Positions 8,196 to 16,930 of a DNA stretch of 59,655 nucleotides are shown here, one piece after another. Origin of the DNA: Clostridiaceae bacterium (GTDB taxonomy: Bacteria; Bacillota; Clostridia; Christensenellales; CAG-917); NCBI GenBank assembly GCA_031289315.1, contig JAITPR010000046.1, positions 1 through 59,655 on the forward strand, in the 5' to 3' direction. The first letter of the stretch is position 1. Every line of letters starts with the position of its first letter. The notes beneath the pieces are model-generated. The model made no database searches. It saw only the letters and a list, made by a program, of their open reading frames with translations, and had not been told where the DNA came from. Position numbers and translations under genes: made by a program.

Positions 8196-11100
8196 CTTTC
8201 CCTCACGTATTCCTTGTATGCGCACAGCTCCGCGTAGTCGCAGTAGGCGCACTTGCCCTTTATAGGCGATGGCGCTATCTCTCCGTCGGCAATTTCCGTG
8301 ACGGCGGCAAGTATCAAGGCTTCCACGTACGACAGCGCGATGGGAAAAATCTCCTCCGTTTTAACGCCCTTATACGCGCGCTCCGCGGCACCCTTAGCCT
8401 CCCCCGTACGCGAACGCTCCTTATTGCCGCAATGCGGGTCAAGCTCTCTTATAATCTCCGACGGAGCAGCTATAAGTCCCTTATACTTATACCGTTTGGC
8501 GTTGTCCTTTGTGTCGAATTTGTCGTACACAGGCATGTATGCGGCGACGGCGGGCAAAAGCGACCCGTCGGATTTTAAAAGCGCGTCCAAATAAACCAAA
8601 AGCTGTATTTTTTCGCCGTTTAATATTTGAGCGGGTTTAAGTTCCGCACCGGCGTATGACTTATAATCTATAACCGCAACGTAGTTCCCGAAACGGTCTA
8701 TACGGTCAATTTTGCCTTCAATCTCCGTTTCAACGCCATCTTTTGACAGCTTTAACGCCGGTATACGTCCGCCGGCACCGATACGCGCCTCTATAAGCCA
8801 CGGTTTAAATCCGGACTCTCTCACAAGCGCCGTCATCTCAACCGCCGTTTTCTGACACTCACGCTTTACGCGTTCAAGGAAATGTCTGTCGGCGGCGCGC
8901 TCGGCTTGCCGTAGATATTTTTCCTTTATAACCGCATCGGCTATGCGCCCTACAAGCGCGTATGTTTCGTCATCGGGCAGGTCATAGCGCCCGCCGTTCT
9001 TTATGGCAAGCTTAAAATATCGCTCCAATACGTCGTGAATTATAAGCCCGGCATCGGTGCTTTCCAGTCCGCCGTCGTCCCGCTTTTTGAGCCTCAAACG
9101 GTACTTAAAATAATACATGTACGGGCAAGCGAAATATGTTTCTAGACGGCTGGCGCTGAAGCGTCTGTCAACGGGTTGAGGATATAGCGGTACGGCGGTA
9201 CGCACGGCTACGCGGTCTATACGTCGGCGCACTTCCTTTGACAATGCGGCATCCGCGGCACGGAACGACCCCGCCCTTTCCGGCGGTAGCTCCCCCGACG
9301 CGCGGCATATCTCATAAGCCGCATTGGCTTCCGTAGAAAAAAATCTAGCGAAAGCCTGCGCCGCCGCTTCCTCCGTGCCGTAATCCGACGCGTCCCGTAT
9401 TCCGGGAATATCCGTCTTCAACGGCTTTCCGCCGGAGCTTAAAACCGCCGACAGCTCCCCGAACAACGATGACGGCGAAAGCGCGTCCCCGCCCCGCGAC
9501 GTTTCACTGTAGGACACAGTTATAAAATCCTTAGCCTTTATGAGCAACTGAATCAGAAAGAAAATATCGTACCGCGCCGTCTTCTTTACCGCCGAAATAA
9601 GCGGCTTCCCGCTCCTTTCAAACGCGCTTTCGTCTTGCTCCGTAAGCACGGAAACACGCCGTTTTACCCCCGGAATGGCGCCCTGCGACGCGCCGGCTAA
9701 GAACAACGCTTTTATATCGGCGTAGCGGCTTTCGCCCAACTCTCCCACGAAAACCGTGTCCACGTAGAGGGGCGCCAACGCTATTTTAACGGAGTCACAC
9801 ATGGACGCCAAAAGCTCCGTGAACGCCGTAAAACTTATCGGCGCGTTGCCGTATACTCCACGTATTTCCTTGAAAATATCCTTTATTTTTTTTTCGGATT
9901 GCACCAAACAATCGGCATAAAACGGACTGTCCTCATTGACGCGTCCGTACAGCTCCTCAAAAATCTCCGCATATGAAACGGCTTTGTAAAACTCTTCCGT
10001 AGCCTCTATTCGCTCACTTGCCGGCGCGTATTCCTTTTTCGCCGCGGCGGTGAGCGGACTCAAAGCGGAAAATAGTACCTTTCGGACTTCCTCCGCTGCC
10101 GTTCTTTCCCCGTCGTCTCCCGCCGCGAACGGCGACGTAAAGCGCGAATAGGCAATATTATACTTTAAAACGTAGCTCTCAAAACCGTCGGGTTTTACCG
10201 GAAAAAACGGGTTTTTCACAAAGTCCAACACGTCCTCCGCCGCATATGTCGAAGCGGCTGTGAGCGCGGAAAGAAGAAACCGCGCGGAGGCTTGCTCCGC
10301 AAGTGTCTCCTTTCTGTCTAAAAAATAAGGTATTCCGAACCGCTTAAATACGCCCTTTATAACGGGCGCGTACTCGTCCATGTCGCCCGCGACGACGGCT
10401 ATATCCGAATAGCGGTATTTCTTTTCCACGACCAGTTCTCTGATACTCTTGGCAATTTCCTCAGCCTCCGCGTAAACGCCGCCGCATTTAAGTAGCCTTA
10501 CCGCACCTCCGGTCTCCGCCGCTTCCTCTCCGTCAAAGGCGTATAAGCCCGTCGCTATTCTGCTCTGAACGCGCGTCAGCCTGTCGCGTCTGTATAAGGT
10601 TTCCACGCGCGTCCCCGCGAGTTCCTCCACACGCTCAAGCTTTAAGCGCGTTTCATATGGATACAGCCTTGCATTGCCGCCTCCACTGCTCTGCACTATG
10701 CCCATTGTAAGCGAAAGCGCCCGCGACGAAAGCGCCGAAATAACCTTTAATTGCGGAGAAGTGAACTCGTAAAAGTCGCATATGTAAACATGATAAGGTA
10801 AAACGGTTTCTTTGTCTATGTATTCCGCAAGCGCTTCAAGCCGCGTGGACGAATCCGAATGCCGTCCCGCAAGCGCCCCTAAGTACCCGTCGTAAAGTAA
10901 CGCTAAGTCGTCGTATTTGTTCTTCACCGACGCCTTAAGTCCCCCTCCGACCGCCCGTATATCGCCGCCGGATACGCCGCTGTTTCTCAATTCCGTAAGC
11001 GCCGCGTACATGTCCTTGGCAAAACCCGGCAGCTCGCGCGACCGCTTGTAATATTTAAAATCGTCCTTTTTTTCGTCAATTACCTTTTTCAAAAGCATGA

Positions 11101-11353
11101 CTGAGCCTTCCGGCGTCAAACAACGCTCTATTCTTTGCCGCAAAAGCTTCACCGCAAGCCTAGAAAAAGACAGTACCTCTATGTCAAACGCCGCGGTCTC
11201 CCTAAGCGTAGTCAAAATTCCCCGCTCTACGGACATGGTGAACTCGTCCGGCACCAGTATGATGTGCGCGGCTTCCCCGTCCCTTCTTTTTTTCAACTCG
11301 TCCGCCACGCCCTCGTATGCCCCGTAGAACGTGTCGGATAAAATCAATTTCAT
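8192..11353 (-). CDS. addB: ATP-dependent helicase/deoxyribonuclease subunit B
   Basis: AddB (1,053 aa) pairs with AddA and supplies the second nuclease and Chi scanning. The N-terminus (MKLILSDTFYG, then HIILVPDEFTMSVERGIL and EVLSFSRLAVKLL) aligns with family landmarks, but the Walker A loop found at this point in many AddB proteins is absent. The C-terminal nuclease is intact: GKIDRIDRFGNYVAVIDYKS, plus the iron-sulphur cysteines, one in RLETYFACPYMYYFKYRL and three in CAYCDYAELC near the end. The gene is first in the addB-addA operon with a 4-bp ATGA overlap. There is no Shine-Dalgarno; the -10 hexamer ends 6 nt before the ATG, so the mRNA is probably leaderless. Confidence 0.93.
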   Translation of the reverse strand: MKLILSDTFYGAYEGVADELKKRRDGEAAHIILVPDEFTMSVERGILTTLRETAAFDIEVLSFSRLAVKLLRQRIERCLTPEGSVMLLKKVIDEKKDDFKYYKRSRELPGFAKDMYAALTELRNSGVSGGDIRAVGGGLKASVKNKYDDLALLYDGYLGALAGRHSDSSTRLEALAEYIDKETVLPYHVYICDFYEFTSPQLKVISALSSRALSLTMGIVQSSGGGNARLYPYETRLKLERVEELAGTRVETLYRRDRLTRVQSRIATGLYAFDGEEAAETGGAVRLLKCGGVYAEAEEIAKSIRELVVEKKYRYSDIAVVAGDMDEYAPVIKGVFKRFGIPYFLDRKETLAEQASARFLLSALTAASTYAAEDVLDFVKNPFFPVKPDGFESYVLKYNIAYSRFTSPFAAGDDGERTAAEEVRKVLFSALSPLTAAAKKEYAPASERIEATEEFYKAVSYAEIFEELYGRVNEDSPFYADCLVQSEKKIKDIFKEIRGVYGNAPISFTAFTELLASMCDSVKIALAPLYVDTVFVGELGESRYADIKALFLAGASQGAIPGVKRRVSVLTEQDESAFERSGKPLISAVKKTARYDIFFLIQLLIKAKDFITVSYSETSRGGDALSPSSLFGELSAVLSSGGKPLKTDIPGIRDASDYGTEEAAAQAFARFFSTEANAAYEICRASGELPPERAGSFRAADAALSKEVRRRIDRVAVRTAVPLYPQPVDRRFSASRLETYFACPYMYYFKYRLRLKKRDDGGLESTDAGLIIHDVLERYFKLAIKNGGRYDLPDDETYALVGRIADAVIKEKYLRQAERAADRHFLERVKRECQKTAVEMTALVRESGFKPWLIEARIGAGGRIPALKLSKDGVETEIEGKIDRIDRFGNYVAVIDYKSYAGAELKPAQILNGEKIQLLVYLDALLKSDGSLLPAVAAYMPVYDKFDTKDNAKRYKYKGLIAAPSEIIRELDPHCGNKERSRTGEAKGAAERAYKGVKTEEIFPIALSYVEALILAAVTEIADGEIAPSPIKGKCAYCDYAELCAYKEYVRER

Positions 11354-11670
11354 GCATTTATTATACCATTCGCCCCCGAAACTTGCAAGCCCTTAATCCG
11401 GGTATGGACAATCCGCATTCGAAATAAAAAAATGGGGGAACCTATGGCGTGGACAATTCGCGATGACAAAATATTTTCTTGCCTAGCAAGTCGCCGCCGA
11501 GGATTGTACACTCCAAAAACCTATGCGCAAACGGAAGTATTTCTCGTAGCAACATAGTTTTTCCCAAAACGAACCTGCGACAACGGTATTACCTCCCGTT
11601 GCCGCATAGTTCGCTTCTTATATATAGCGCCGCATTGCAAAAATCATACTTATCACGGCGTATGCCTTTT
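11354..11670. repeat. Intergenic with dispersed inverted-repeat element, copy B
   Basis: About 11400-11514 carries GGGTATGGACAATCCGC at the left and AGCAAGTCGCCGCCGAGGATTGTACACTCC at the right, matching the terminal repeats of the family. An extra inner GCGTGGACAATTCGCGATGAC suggests a nested or partly duplicated copy. The rest of the gap (11515-11670) has no recognisable gene. Confidence 0.55.
11360..11388 (-). promoter_or_regulatory. addBA promoter, leaderless type
   Basis: Minus strand: TTGCAA (11388-11383), 17-bp spacer, TATAAT (11365-11360) with an extended TGG before the -10. The addB ATG starts 7 nt after the last T of the -10, where transcription is expected to begin. Confidence 0.75.
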
Positions 11671-12351
11671 TCACTTTTTTGTTAATATTGCCCCATTCCC
11701 CGAATCTATCAGAACCGCCCAAATATCATTATTTTCGCCGATAAAGGATACGTACCAATAATACGGTGAGGACGGGTCGCGGCTGTCGCGCACGTATTTA
11801 ACGTATATTTCGCGCGGCAAAACACCGTCCGTTTTCGCCTCCTTAATGCGGTCCTTGAATTCGTCGGCAGCTATATTAAGCGCGTCTTGCCACGAAAGTA
11901 CCCCCGATAAAAGATTGGCAAGTTCCACGGTTTTAGATACGCCGTCCGCCGTTATCTCTATCGACGTTATGCCGTCCTTAACTCCGGATAAATCGATATC
12001 GGAAACATACGCCCCCGTAAATATGTTCTTTTCCATTTCGCCGCTTATAACCGTTTCGCCACTTATAACATTAAATCCGTATACGCTGTCGCCGCTTTCC
12101 GCTCTCAACGCACGCACGGATATCTCCGAAAACGGTTCCACAGTACCTATCTTGCCGTCTGCAATAAACAATGTTTCCTTGCTGCCCAACGAAATTTCCA
12201 CAACGAAGTTTTCATTCGTGCCTTGATATAAATGTGTTTGGCTATAACTCACATTGTCGGTAAGCTTGTAATCCTTAACCTTGTTATTGTTGCAACCGAA
12301 AAGCAAAAATACCGAGCATAACAACAATGCGGCTGTTAAAATTTTTTTCAT
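11671..12351 (-). CDS. Secreted lipoprotein, PepSY-like C-terminus
   Basis: A 226-aa lipoprotein. The signal peptide is MKKILTAALLLCSVFLLFGC with the lipobox LLFG-C at Cys20, so it should be anchored on the outer face of the membrane. The C-terminal half (about 140-226, with SWQDALNIAADEFKD and YYWYVSFIGENNDIWAVLIDSGNGAIL) has the helix-then-strands pattern of PepSY-type domains, often seen in exported peptidase-inhibitory or small-molecule-binding proteins. The middle part is beta-rich and unassigned. A GGAGGA ribosome-binding site lies about 6 nt before the ATG. It is monocistronic. Confidence 0.7.
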   Translation of the reverse strand: MKKILTAALLLCSVFLLFGCNNNKVKDYKLTDNVSYSQTHLYQGTNENFVVEISLGSKETLFIADGKIGTVEPFSEISVRALRAESGDSVYGFNVISGETVISGEMEKNIFTGAYVSDIDLSGVKDGITSIEITADGVSKTVELANLLSGVLSWQDALNIAADEFKDRIKEAKTDGVLPREIYVKYVRDSRDPSSPYYWYVSFIGENNDIWAVLIDSGNGAILTKK

Positions 12352-12785
12352 GTGAAATCCTCCGTGCGCGGCGCCTCTTTGTCCGCATATAAAACAATAT
12401 GCCGCCTATCTCACATTTATACCGTACGCCGACAATCTTGCTTCTGCTTTCCTCCTTTACGTCTGCGACGACAGCCGCCGCTTTAAATACTGTGTCCCGG
12501 CAATGTTTTAAATCCACCGTTATGGTGACAGCCTAAAATAAATTCCGCGTATATTATTACCCTAAGTGAAGTTAAACTTAGTCGAACAGATCCCATTGCG
12601 CAAAGCCGTACACTCTCCGTCCGCGGCAACAGACATCTTTTCAATACGCCGACAATGTGATGCTTTCCCGTTACATCCACAGCGCAGCCCCCGCTTTCAA
12701 TGCAGTTCGGCAGCAACTTTACTTTGGCAATTCTCATTTGCCTTTCTGTTCCAAAGTTACCAAATTCACAATTTTCTATGAATGT
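12352..12785. other. Intergenic, no gene recognised
   Basis: Reading frames here are short and composition-biased. CGCCGACAAT occurs twice (about 12428 and 12648). I see no RNA fold or protein I can name. It separates the GC-richer addBA region from the AT-rich island. Confidence 0.4.
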
Positions 12786-13748
12786 CTATTTGTATATATT
12801 TAAAAGTTTTTCAAAGTCTATCGCTATTCCTGCCGTTTCAAGTAATGCTTTTCTTTTTTCAAACAAGAGTGCAAGTAATTCTATTTTGTCTTCATATCTG
12901 CCATAATGTAATAAATTATGGCAATGACTGCATAATGAAATTATATTAGCGACATTGTCCAAACTGTTTTCGTCGGATATTTGATATTGATAGCTTGTTG
13001 GTATTAGATGATGAGGCTCTGTATAGTTTATATTCTTTTTCTTTCTAATAAATAACTTATGATCATTGCCTAATTCACACATATATCCCGCTTCTTTTAA
13101 TGCGGTCGCTGAAACTTTAGCATCTCGCTTTATGACTGTTCGCCCTTTGCGCTCTTGGTGTTGTATTGGTGTCGGCGTATATGATACTTGCAAATCCGGC
13201 GAATCGATCATATCGTCTACTGATTTTGAAAACTGTGCATCTTCTCCGGCATAATCTTCGTCGCCGATAATTTCCATTTGCGCCGCTTTCATGTTTAGGC
13301 TGTCCAAATATCTCATATATGTTTCGAACATGCTCTTACAGTTATTGCGACTATTGCGGTTGTTGTTGTAATCCGTCATTTCGGGATTGGTTATTTCAAT
13401 CATCTTGATTTGATTTATTTTTTTTGAATCACACAATGCCCAAAATCCATCCTCAATTAAATGTAACTCCCGCATTTTTTTGATTGCATGCAAAAAGTCA
13501 TATTTATATGTAGCTACAGTATTAGGCTTGAATTCTCCACAATCTGTCATCCATTGTGCGAACCCTTCCTTGTGATTAATTACGAGAGAATACTTATTAT
13601 CTGAAGCCTGTTTCACTATACCATTCTCCAGCATTTCCATACAACATGTTGAAACACTGTCTATGTTTTCAGAAATACCATTAGCGATGCTATGGATATC
13701 GGCTACGTCTTTCCAAGTCAAGAAATCTATTATTTTATTTTTTATCAT
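12786..13748 (-). CDS. HNH endonuclease, restriction-type
   Basis: A 320-aa protein. The C-terminal HNH nuclease (about 215-300) shows EPHHLIP, then SLDNVANIISLCSHCHNLLHYGR, with the His-His pair and a CxxC-type zinc pair (Cys-Ser-His-Cys). Before it come GYMCELG and a lysine-rich strand. The N-terminal half (about 55-170: FAQWMTDCGEFKPNTVATYK, then a helix ending in SMFETYMRYLDSL) resembles the SAM-like module that precedes HNH nucleases in modification-dependent or orphan restriction enzymes. It would cut foreign or modified DNA in the cytoplasm; no methyltransferase is adjacent. The gene is AT-rich compared with addBA, suggesting transfer. The promoter TTGACT-17-TATAAT ends 9 nt before the ATG, with no Shine-Dalgarno. 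Confidence 0.8.
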   Translation of the reverse strand: MIKNKIIDFLTWKDVADIHSIANGISENIDSVSTCCMEMLENGIVKQASDNKYSLVINHKEGFAQWMTDCGEFKPNTVATYKYDFLHAIKKMRELHLIEDGFWALCDSKKINQIKMIEITNPEMTDYNNNRNSRNNCKSMFETYMRYLDSLNMKAAQMEIIGDEDYAGEDAQFSKSVDDMIDSPDLQVSYTPTPIQHQERKGRTVIKRDAKVSATALKEAGYMCELGNDHKLFIRKKKNINYTEPHHLIPTSYQYQISDENSLDNVANIISLCSHCHNLLHYGRYEDKIELLALLFEKRKALLETAGIAIDFEKLLNIYK

Positions 13749-13757
13749 AATGAAAAT

Positions 13758-13786
13758 ATTATAATAGAGAGCACAGCTAAAGTCAA
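13758..13786 (-). promoter_or_regulatory. Promoter of the HNH nuclease gene, near-leaderless
   Basis: Minus strand: TTGACT (13786-13781), 17-bp spacer, TATAAT (13763-13758). The ATG follows after 9 nt, predicting a leader of only 2-3 nt. Confidence 0.7.
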
Positions 13787-14207
13787 GAGTTTAAGTACAA
13801 AGTGTAAATAGGTGCACATTTTAGAACAATCTTAGGCGGCTATTCATTATATCGATATATATTATAATTTGCTTGCACCCCGCATTGAAAGTAGCGACAG
13901 CTCCGCTCGCTTTATTCGGATTGCCTTGCGATATATTATAATTGTTTGCGTCCCTATTCAGAGGGCATTCCTTGCCTCTCTACACTTATTCTACTAATGC
14001 TCCGAAAGTGCGTAATTGCATCCTCAATTTAGCGGCATCGGTTCGACCGCGTTTCACTCCGCTCAAGGTGACGTCTAAACAACCCACTCCCTTTGAATGA
14101 CAGTCGAAAATAAATTATGCGCAAACTGTCATCTTGAACCTATTTGTATTATGTACCGATTATTTTAGCAGATATGACAAAAGTGAAAAGGTTAGGGATT
14201 TATTGAC

Positions 14208-14236
14208 TTGATGTTTTTATGAAAAAGACTTATAAT
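14208..14236 (+). promoter_or_regulatory. Promoter of the esterase gene
   Basis: TTGATG (14208-14213), 17-bp spacer, TATAAT (14231-14236). The leader of about 29 nt contains AAGGAG 6 nt before the ATG. Confidence 0.65.
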
Positions 14237-14271
14237 AAAAAAAACGTTTTTGCTGTGTAAAAAGGAGCGTT

Positions 14272-15138
14272 ATGACTAGAGAGAAGATGATTAAAAAGGG
14301 CAAGCTCATAAAACGAATATTGGCGCTTATCACCAAATTGCGGATTATGAAACCTAAGACCGTTGGGCAAGAAAAATGGATTGATACCTCACGCGGCAAA
14401 ATAAGGGTTTTGGAATACGGCGTTAATTCCGCAGAGGTCGAGCCGTTATATGTGGATATGCACGGGGGCGGATTTATTCTTTTATCCGCCGATATTGACG
14501 AACCTATGAACCTGTATCTCCGAGAAAAGACGAAGGTAAAAATCATCAGTATAGATTATCCAAAAGCACCGGAAATGCCATATCCTATCGCCGTCGAAGC
14601 GGTATATGAGGTCGTCCAGCATTATGCGGATAATGCGGCGAAATATAAAATTGACGCAAGTCGTATCGGAATCGGAGGACATAGTGCGGGTGCTAATTTG
14701 GCTACGGTTAGCTGCATTCGGGCAAAAGAAAAGGGGGATTCGTCATTTAAGTTTCAACTGTTGGATTACCCACCGTTAGATTTGTATACGGATCCGTTCC
14801 TAAAACCGACGCCTAAAAAGGCTATACCGCCTAAAATAGCGACTATATTCAATGCTTGTTATGTCGAACAGGATAATGCGGCGGTGCCGTATGTTTCACC
14901 CGTTTTTGCTACAACGGAGCAATTATCGCAAATGCCTGCCACATTACTGATTATCGCCGGGCGGGACTCTCTTCACGATGAGGGCATAAAATACGGTGAC
15001 ATGCTCAAAAATGCCGGCGTTCCCGTTGAACTTCATGAATTTCCAAACGCCGAACATGGATTTACACTTAATCTAAAACATTCCGACACCCCAAAAGCGT
15101 TTGAAGTCATGGCGAATTTCATTAACAAAAACATTTAA
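14272..15138 (+). CDS. Alpha/beta-hydrolase esterase, HSL family
   Basis: A 288-aa serine hydrolase of the hormone-sensitive-lipase-like group, expected to hydrolyse short-chain carboxyl esters in the cytoplasm. The oxyanion-hole motif MHGGGF is at about residues 63-68. The nucleophile elbow GGHSAGAN follows at about 137-144. The acid and histidine are in IAGRDSLHDEG (about 238) and NAEHGFT (about 263). No signal peptide. A clear AAGGAG site precedes the ATG. Length and motif order are normal; the substrate is unknown. It stands alone in an AT-rich accessory region next to transposon debris. Confidence 0.85.
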   Translation: MTREKMIKKGKLIKRILALITKLRIMKPKTVGQEKWIDTSRGKIRVLEYGVNSAEVEPLYVDMHGGGFILLSADIDEPMNLYLREKTKVKIISIDYPKAPEMPYPIAVEAVYEVVQHYADNAAKYKIDASRIGIGGHSAGANLATVSCIRAKEKGDSSFKFQLLDYPPLDLYTDPFLKPTPKKAIPPKIATIFNACYVEQDNAAVPYVSPVFATTEQLSQMPATLLIIAGRDSLHDEGIKYGDMLKNAGVPVELHEFPNAEHGFTLNLKHSDTPKAFEVMANFINKNI

Positions 15139-15344
15139 AGGAGCGTTATAAATTCAAAATCTATAAATAACTCAAAGACAGATTGCTTTTTACGTAGCTG
15201 AGAACAAATGGACGGCGTAACAAAGTAGTTATAGGAATTCTTGAAAGACTTAAGCGGCGCGGCGATATAGCGCTGAAAGCGATAAAATAATAAATAGACA
15301 TCAAGCTGTCACCGTGGAGCAATTATTTATGGATACTATTCGTT

Positions 15345-15545
15345 TTCTCAAAGGTGTCTTTGCGTTCTTTTAGAAGCGAACGAGTTTCAGAGTTTGCAGA
15401 TGCTGTAATAAATAACGATATTAACAAAACTAAAATTGTATATGAAATCATAAAAGAACTATACCCTATTGCGATTACGCGTAATTTAGTGAGGGCTAAA
15501 AGTTGGACAAAGGACTGCTCACTAAGAATGGAGCAAGCTAATAAT
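15345..15545 (+). pseudogene. Fragment resembling DUF2075-type helicase
   Basis: This part of an open frame reads RSERVSEFADAVINNDI and then YEIIKELYPIAITRNLVRAK. The spacing of 'YPI-x-ITR-x-L-x-x-AK-x-W' resembles the segment in COG3410/DUF2075 DNA/RNA helicases just before their RxxR-GL-ASS motif; this is recall, not alignment. The homology stops at about 15545, where transposase sequence begins, so only a small internal piece of the parent gene is left. It has no own start signal. Confidence 0.35.
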
Positions 15546-15830
15546 ACCACAATATCACGGAAATGGAAACACCTTTGTGGGCGAGAGCGGATTAAAATCG
15601 AATCCCTCATAAAAGCCGGCTTAGGCACGGGAGAGATCGCGGCGGTCATCGGTTGCAGTATTCGGACTATTCAGCGGGAAATCAAGCGCGGTTCCGTGTC
15701 ATTGGCGTATACAAAACCGGATGCCGTCTTAACCCTTTTGCCGGATTTGCCGCGCGAACGCACATACCGCACGGAGTATTCCGCAGACGCCGCAAAAGCC
15801 TTATACGAAAGCGGTTTCTCGAAAGCAAAT
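15546..15830 (+). pseudogene. Truncated IS30-family transposase (N-terminal HTH only)
   Basis: In frame with the preceding fragment, this encodes KHLCGRERIKIESLIKAGLG, then EIAAVIGCSIRTIQREIKRG, followed by YSADAAKALYE. That is the N-terminal helix-turn-helix of IS30-type transposases. The DDE catalytic core and any right-hand inverted repeat are missing; the frame runs into unrelated sequence after about 15830. It is a dead remnant, and its position inside another broken gene marks this island as a site of past insertion and decay. Confidence 0.6.
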
Positions 15831-15923
15831 TTATCCTATCAAACCTTTTTATATGTGTATCATAGCGACACTTTACTTTACGAGTTGTCTTTTTTGTTTT
15901 GCAAATCCTCCCATATAGTTTTA

Positions 15924-16916
15924 TCAAGGTCGACGATGTTTTTGTAGTAGAATAGTATCTTTTAAGGCTATATTACTTATTTCAAATGTTTTACCTTCAT
16001 TACTTAATTGTTCAACGTGTGCATTAAAAACGATCTTTGAGTTGATTAACTTGCAAAGAGTTTGTTTGAAGCCTGCTATTAATTTGCGATGTCCTATTTC
16101 TATATCTTGTACACGTACAATCACCTGTGCGTTTTTAGTTATATCAGCTATGACATCTTGAGGTATTGTAATATTATGATTCGCCAACTTCTCTTTCATT
16201 GCTTTGGAAAAAAGCTTATCTCTCTTTGGTTCTAGGCTATGTACAGCTTGATACCAACACAAGTTATCAATAGCCTCTCCTCTAGTATTGTTTTTACTAA
16301 ATAGACTTAACGAATAATTATAGCTATATTCTGCACTTTCGCCAATATCATAAAAATGGAGGTTGTCTAATGATAATTGTATATGAGCGTTGGATTCTTT
16401 TCTTGAAGAAAGTTCAGTTATTATTGATTTTACAAAAATTTTTGTTTCATTTATCAATATATCATTTTTTTGACCATTTTCGTTTAATGGCAAGTAATAA
16501 AAATATTTTGTACCTCGTTTCAATGCCCCTGCAATAACAGTAACAAATGGTAGATCATATTCTTTAATATCATCAGTAATTATATGAATCTCATCTCCAT
16601 CACACATTACCATTTCTCCAGAAACCTCGTTAAAAGTTGTGATAAATATGTTCTCTTTTAATAATTCTCTTTGCATATCGGCCAATTGATAAAATGGTTG
16701 ACGTAGACGATCGATTTTACTTTTTGCGAACTCTCCAATTGCATATAATACCATTAAAATTAAAAATTTGAGTATAAAAACAACCCATATATTTGCCTTT
16801 TGCCAAAATGGAAAAGACCAGTTTGAGTCGGCAAATAGAACGCCGAATACCGCCAATAATGCTATTGTAGCTCGAATTAAAAGGGGTTTTATTTTCTTAT
16901 TTTTTATTATTCTCAT
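15924..16916 (-). CDS. Two-TM membrane protein with cytoplasmic domain, unknown
   Basis: A 330-aa protein. Two membrane helices lie near the N-terminus (about 12-30 and 42-62) and the rest should be cytoplasmic. After a basic linker (KSKIDRLRQPFYQLADMQ) there is an alpha/beta region containing EIHIITDDIKEYDLPFVTV and then RGTKYFYYLPLN. That pairing of an 'I-x-x-TDD' strand with an 'RG-x-KY-x-Y-x-x-P' strand recalls phosphodiesterase/PLD-like sensor folds in some bacterial regulators and defence proteins, but I cannot assign a family. The gene is AT-rich and last of a three-gene operon (14 nt after its neighbour) with GAGGAAA before the start. Function unknown. Confidence 0.6.
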   Translation of the reverse strand: MRIIKNKKIKPLLIRATIALLAVFGVLFADSNWSFPFWQKANIWVVFILKFLILMVLYAIGEFAKSKIDRLRQPFYQLADMQRELLKENIFITTFNEVSGEMVMCDGDEIHIITDDIKEYDLPFVTVIAGALKRGTKYFYYLPLNENGQKNDILINETKIFVKSIITELSSRKESNAHIQLSLDNLHFYDIGESAEYSYNYSLSLFSKNNTRGEAIDNLCWYQAVHSLEPKRDKLFSKAMKEKLANHNITIPQDVIADITKNAQVIVRVQDIEIGHRKLIAGFKQTLCKLINSKIVFNAHVEQLSNEGKTFEISNIALKDTILLQKHRRP

Positions 16917-16930
16917 ATATTATTATTTCC

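Larger units (their letters stand above)
13749..14271. other. Intergenic with duplicated AT block and promoter
   Basis: GATATATTATAATT followed by GTTTGC or TTGCTTGC occurs twice (near 13853 and 13929, about 76 bp apart). A fragment with CGCTCAAGGTGACGTC followed by AACCCACTCCCTTTGAATGACAG (about 14062-14105) is related to sequence around 35.2 kb and to the 32-bp array at 57.3 kb. No gene was seen. The esterase promoter lies at the right end. Confidence 0.5.
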
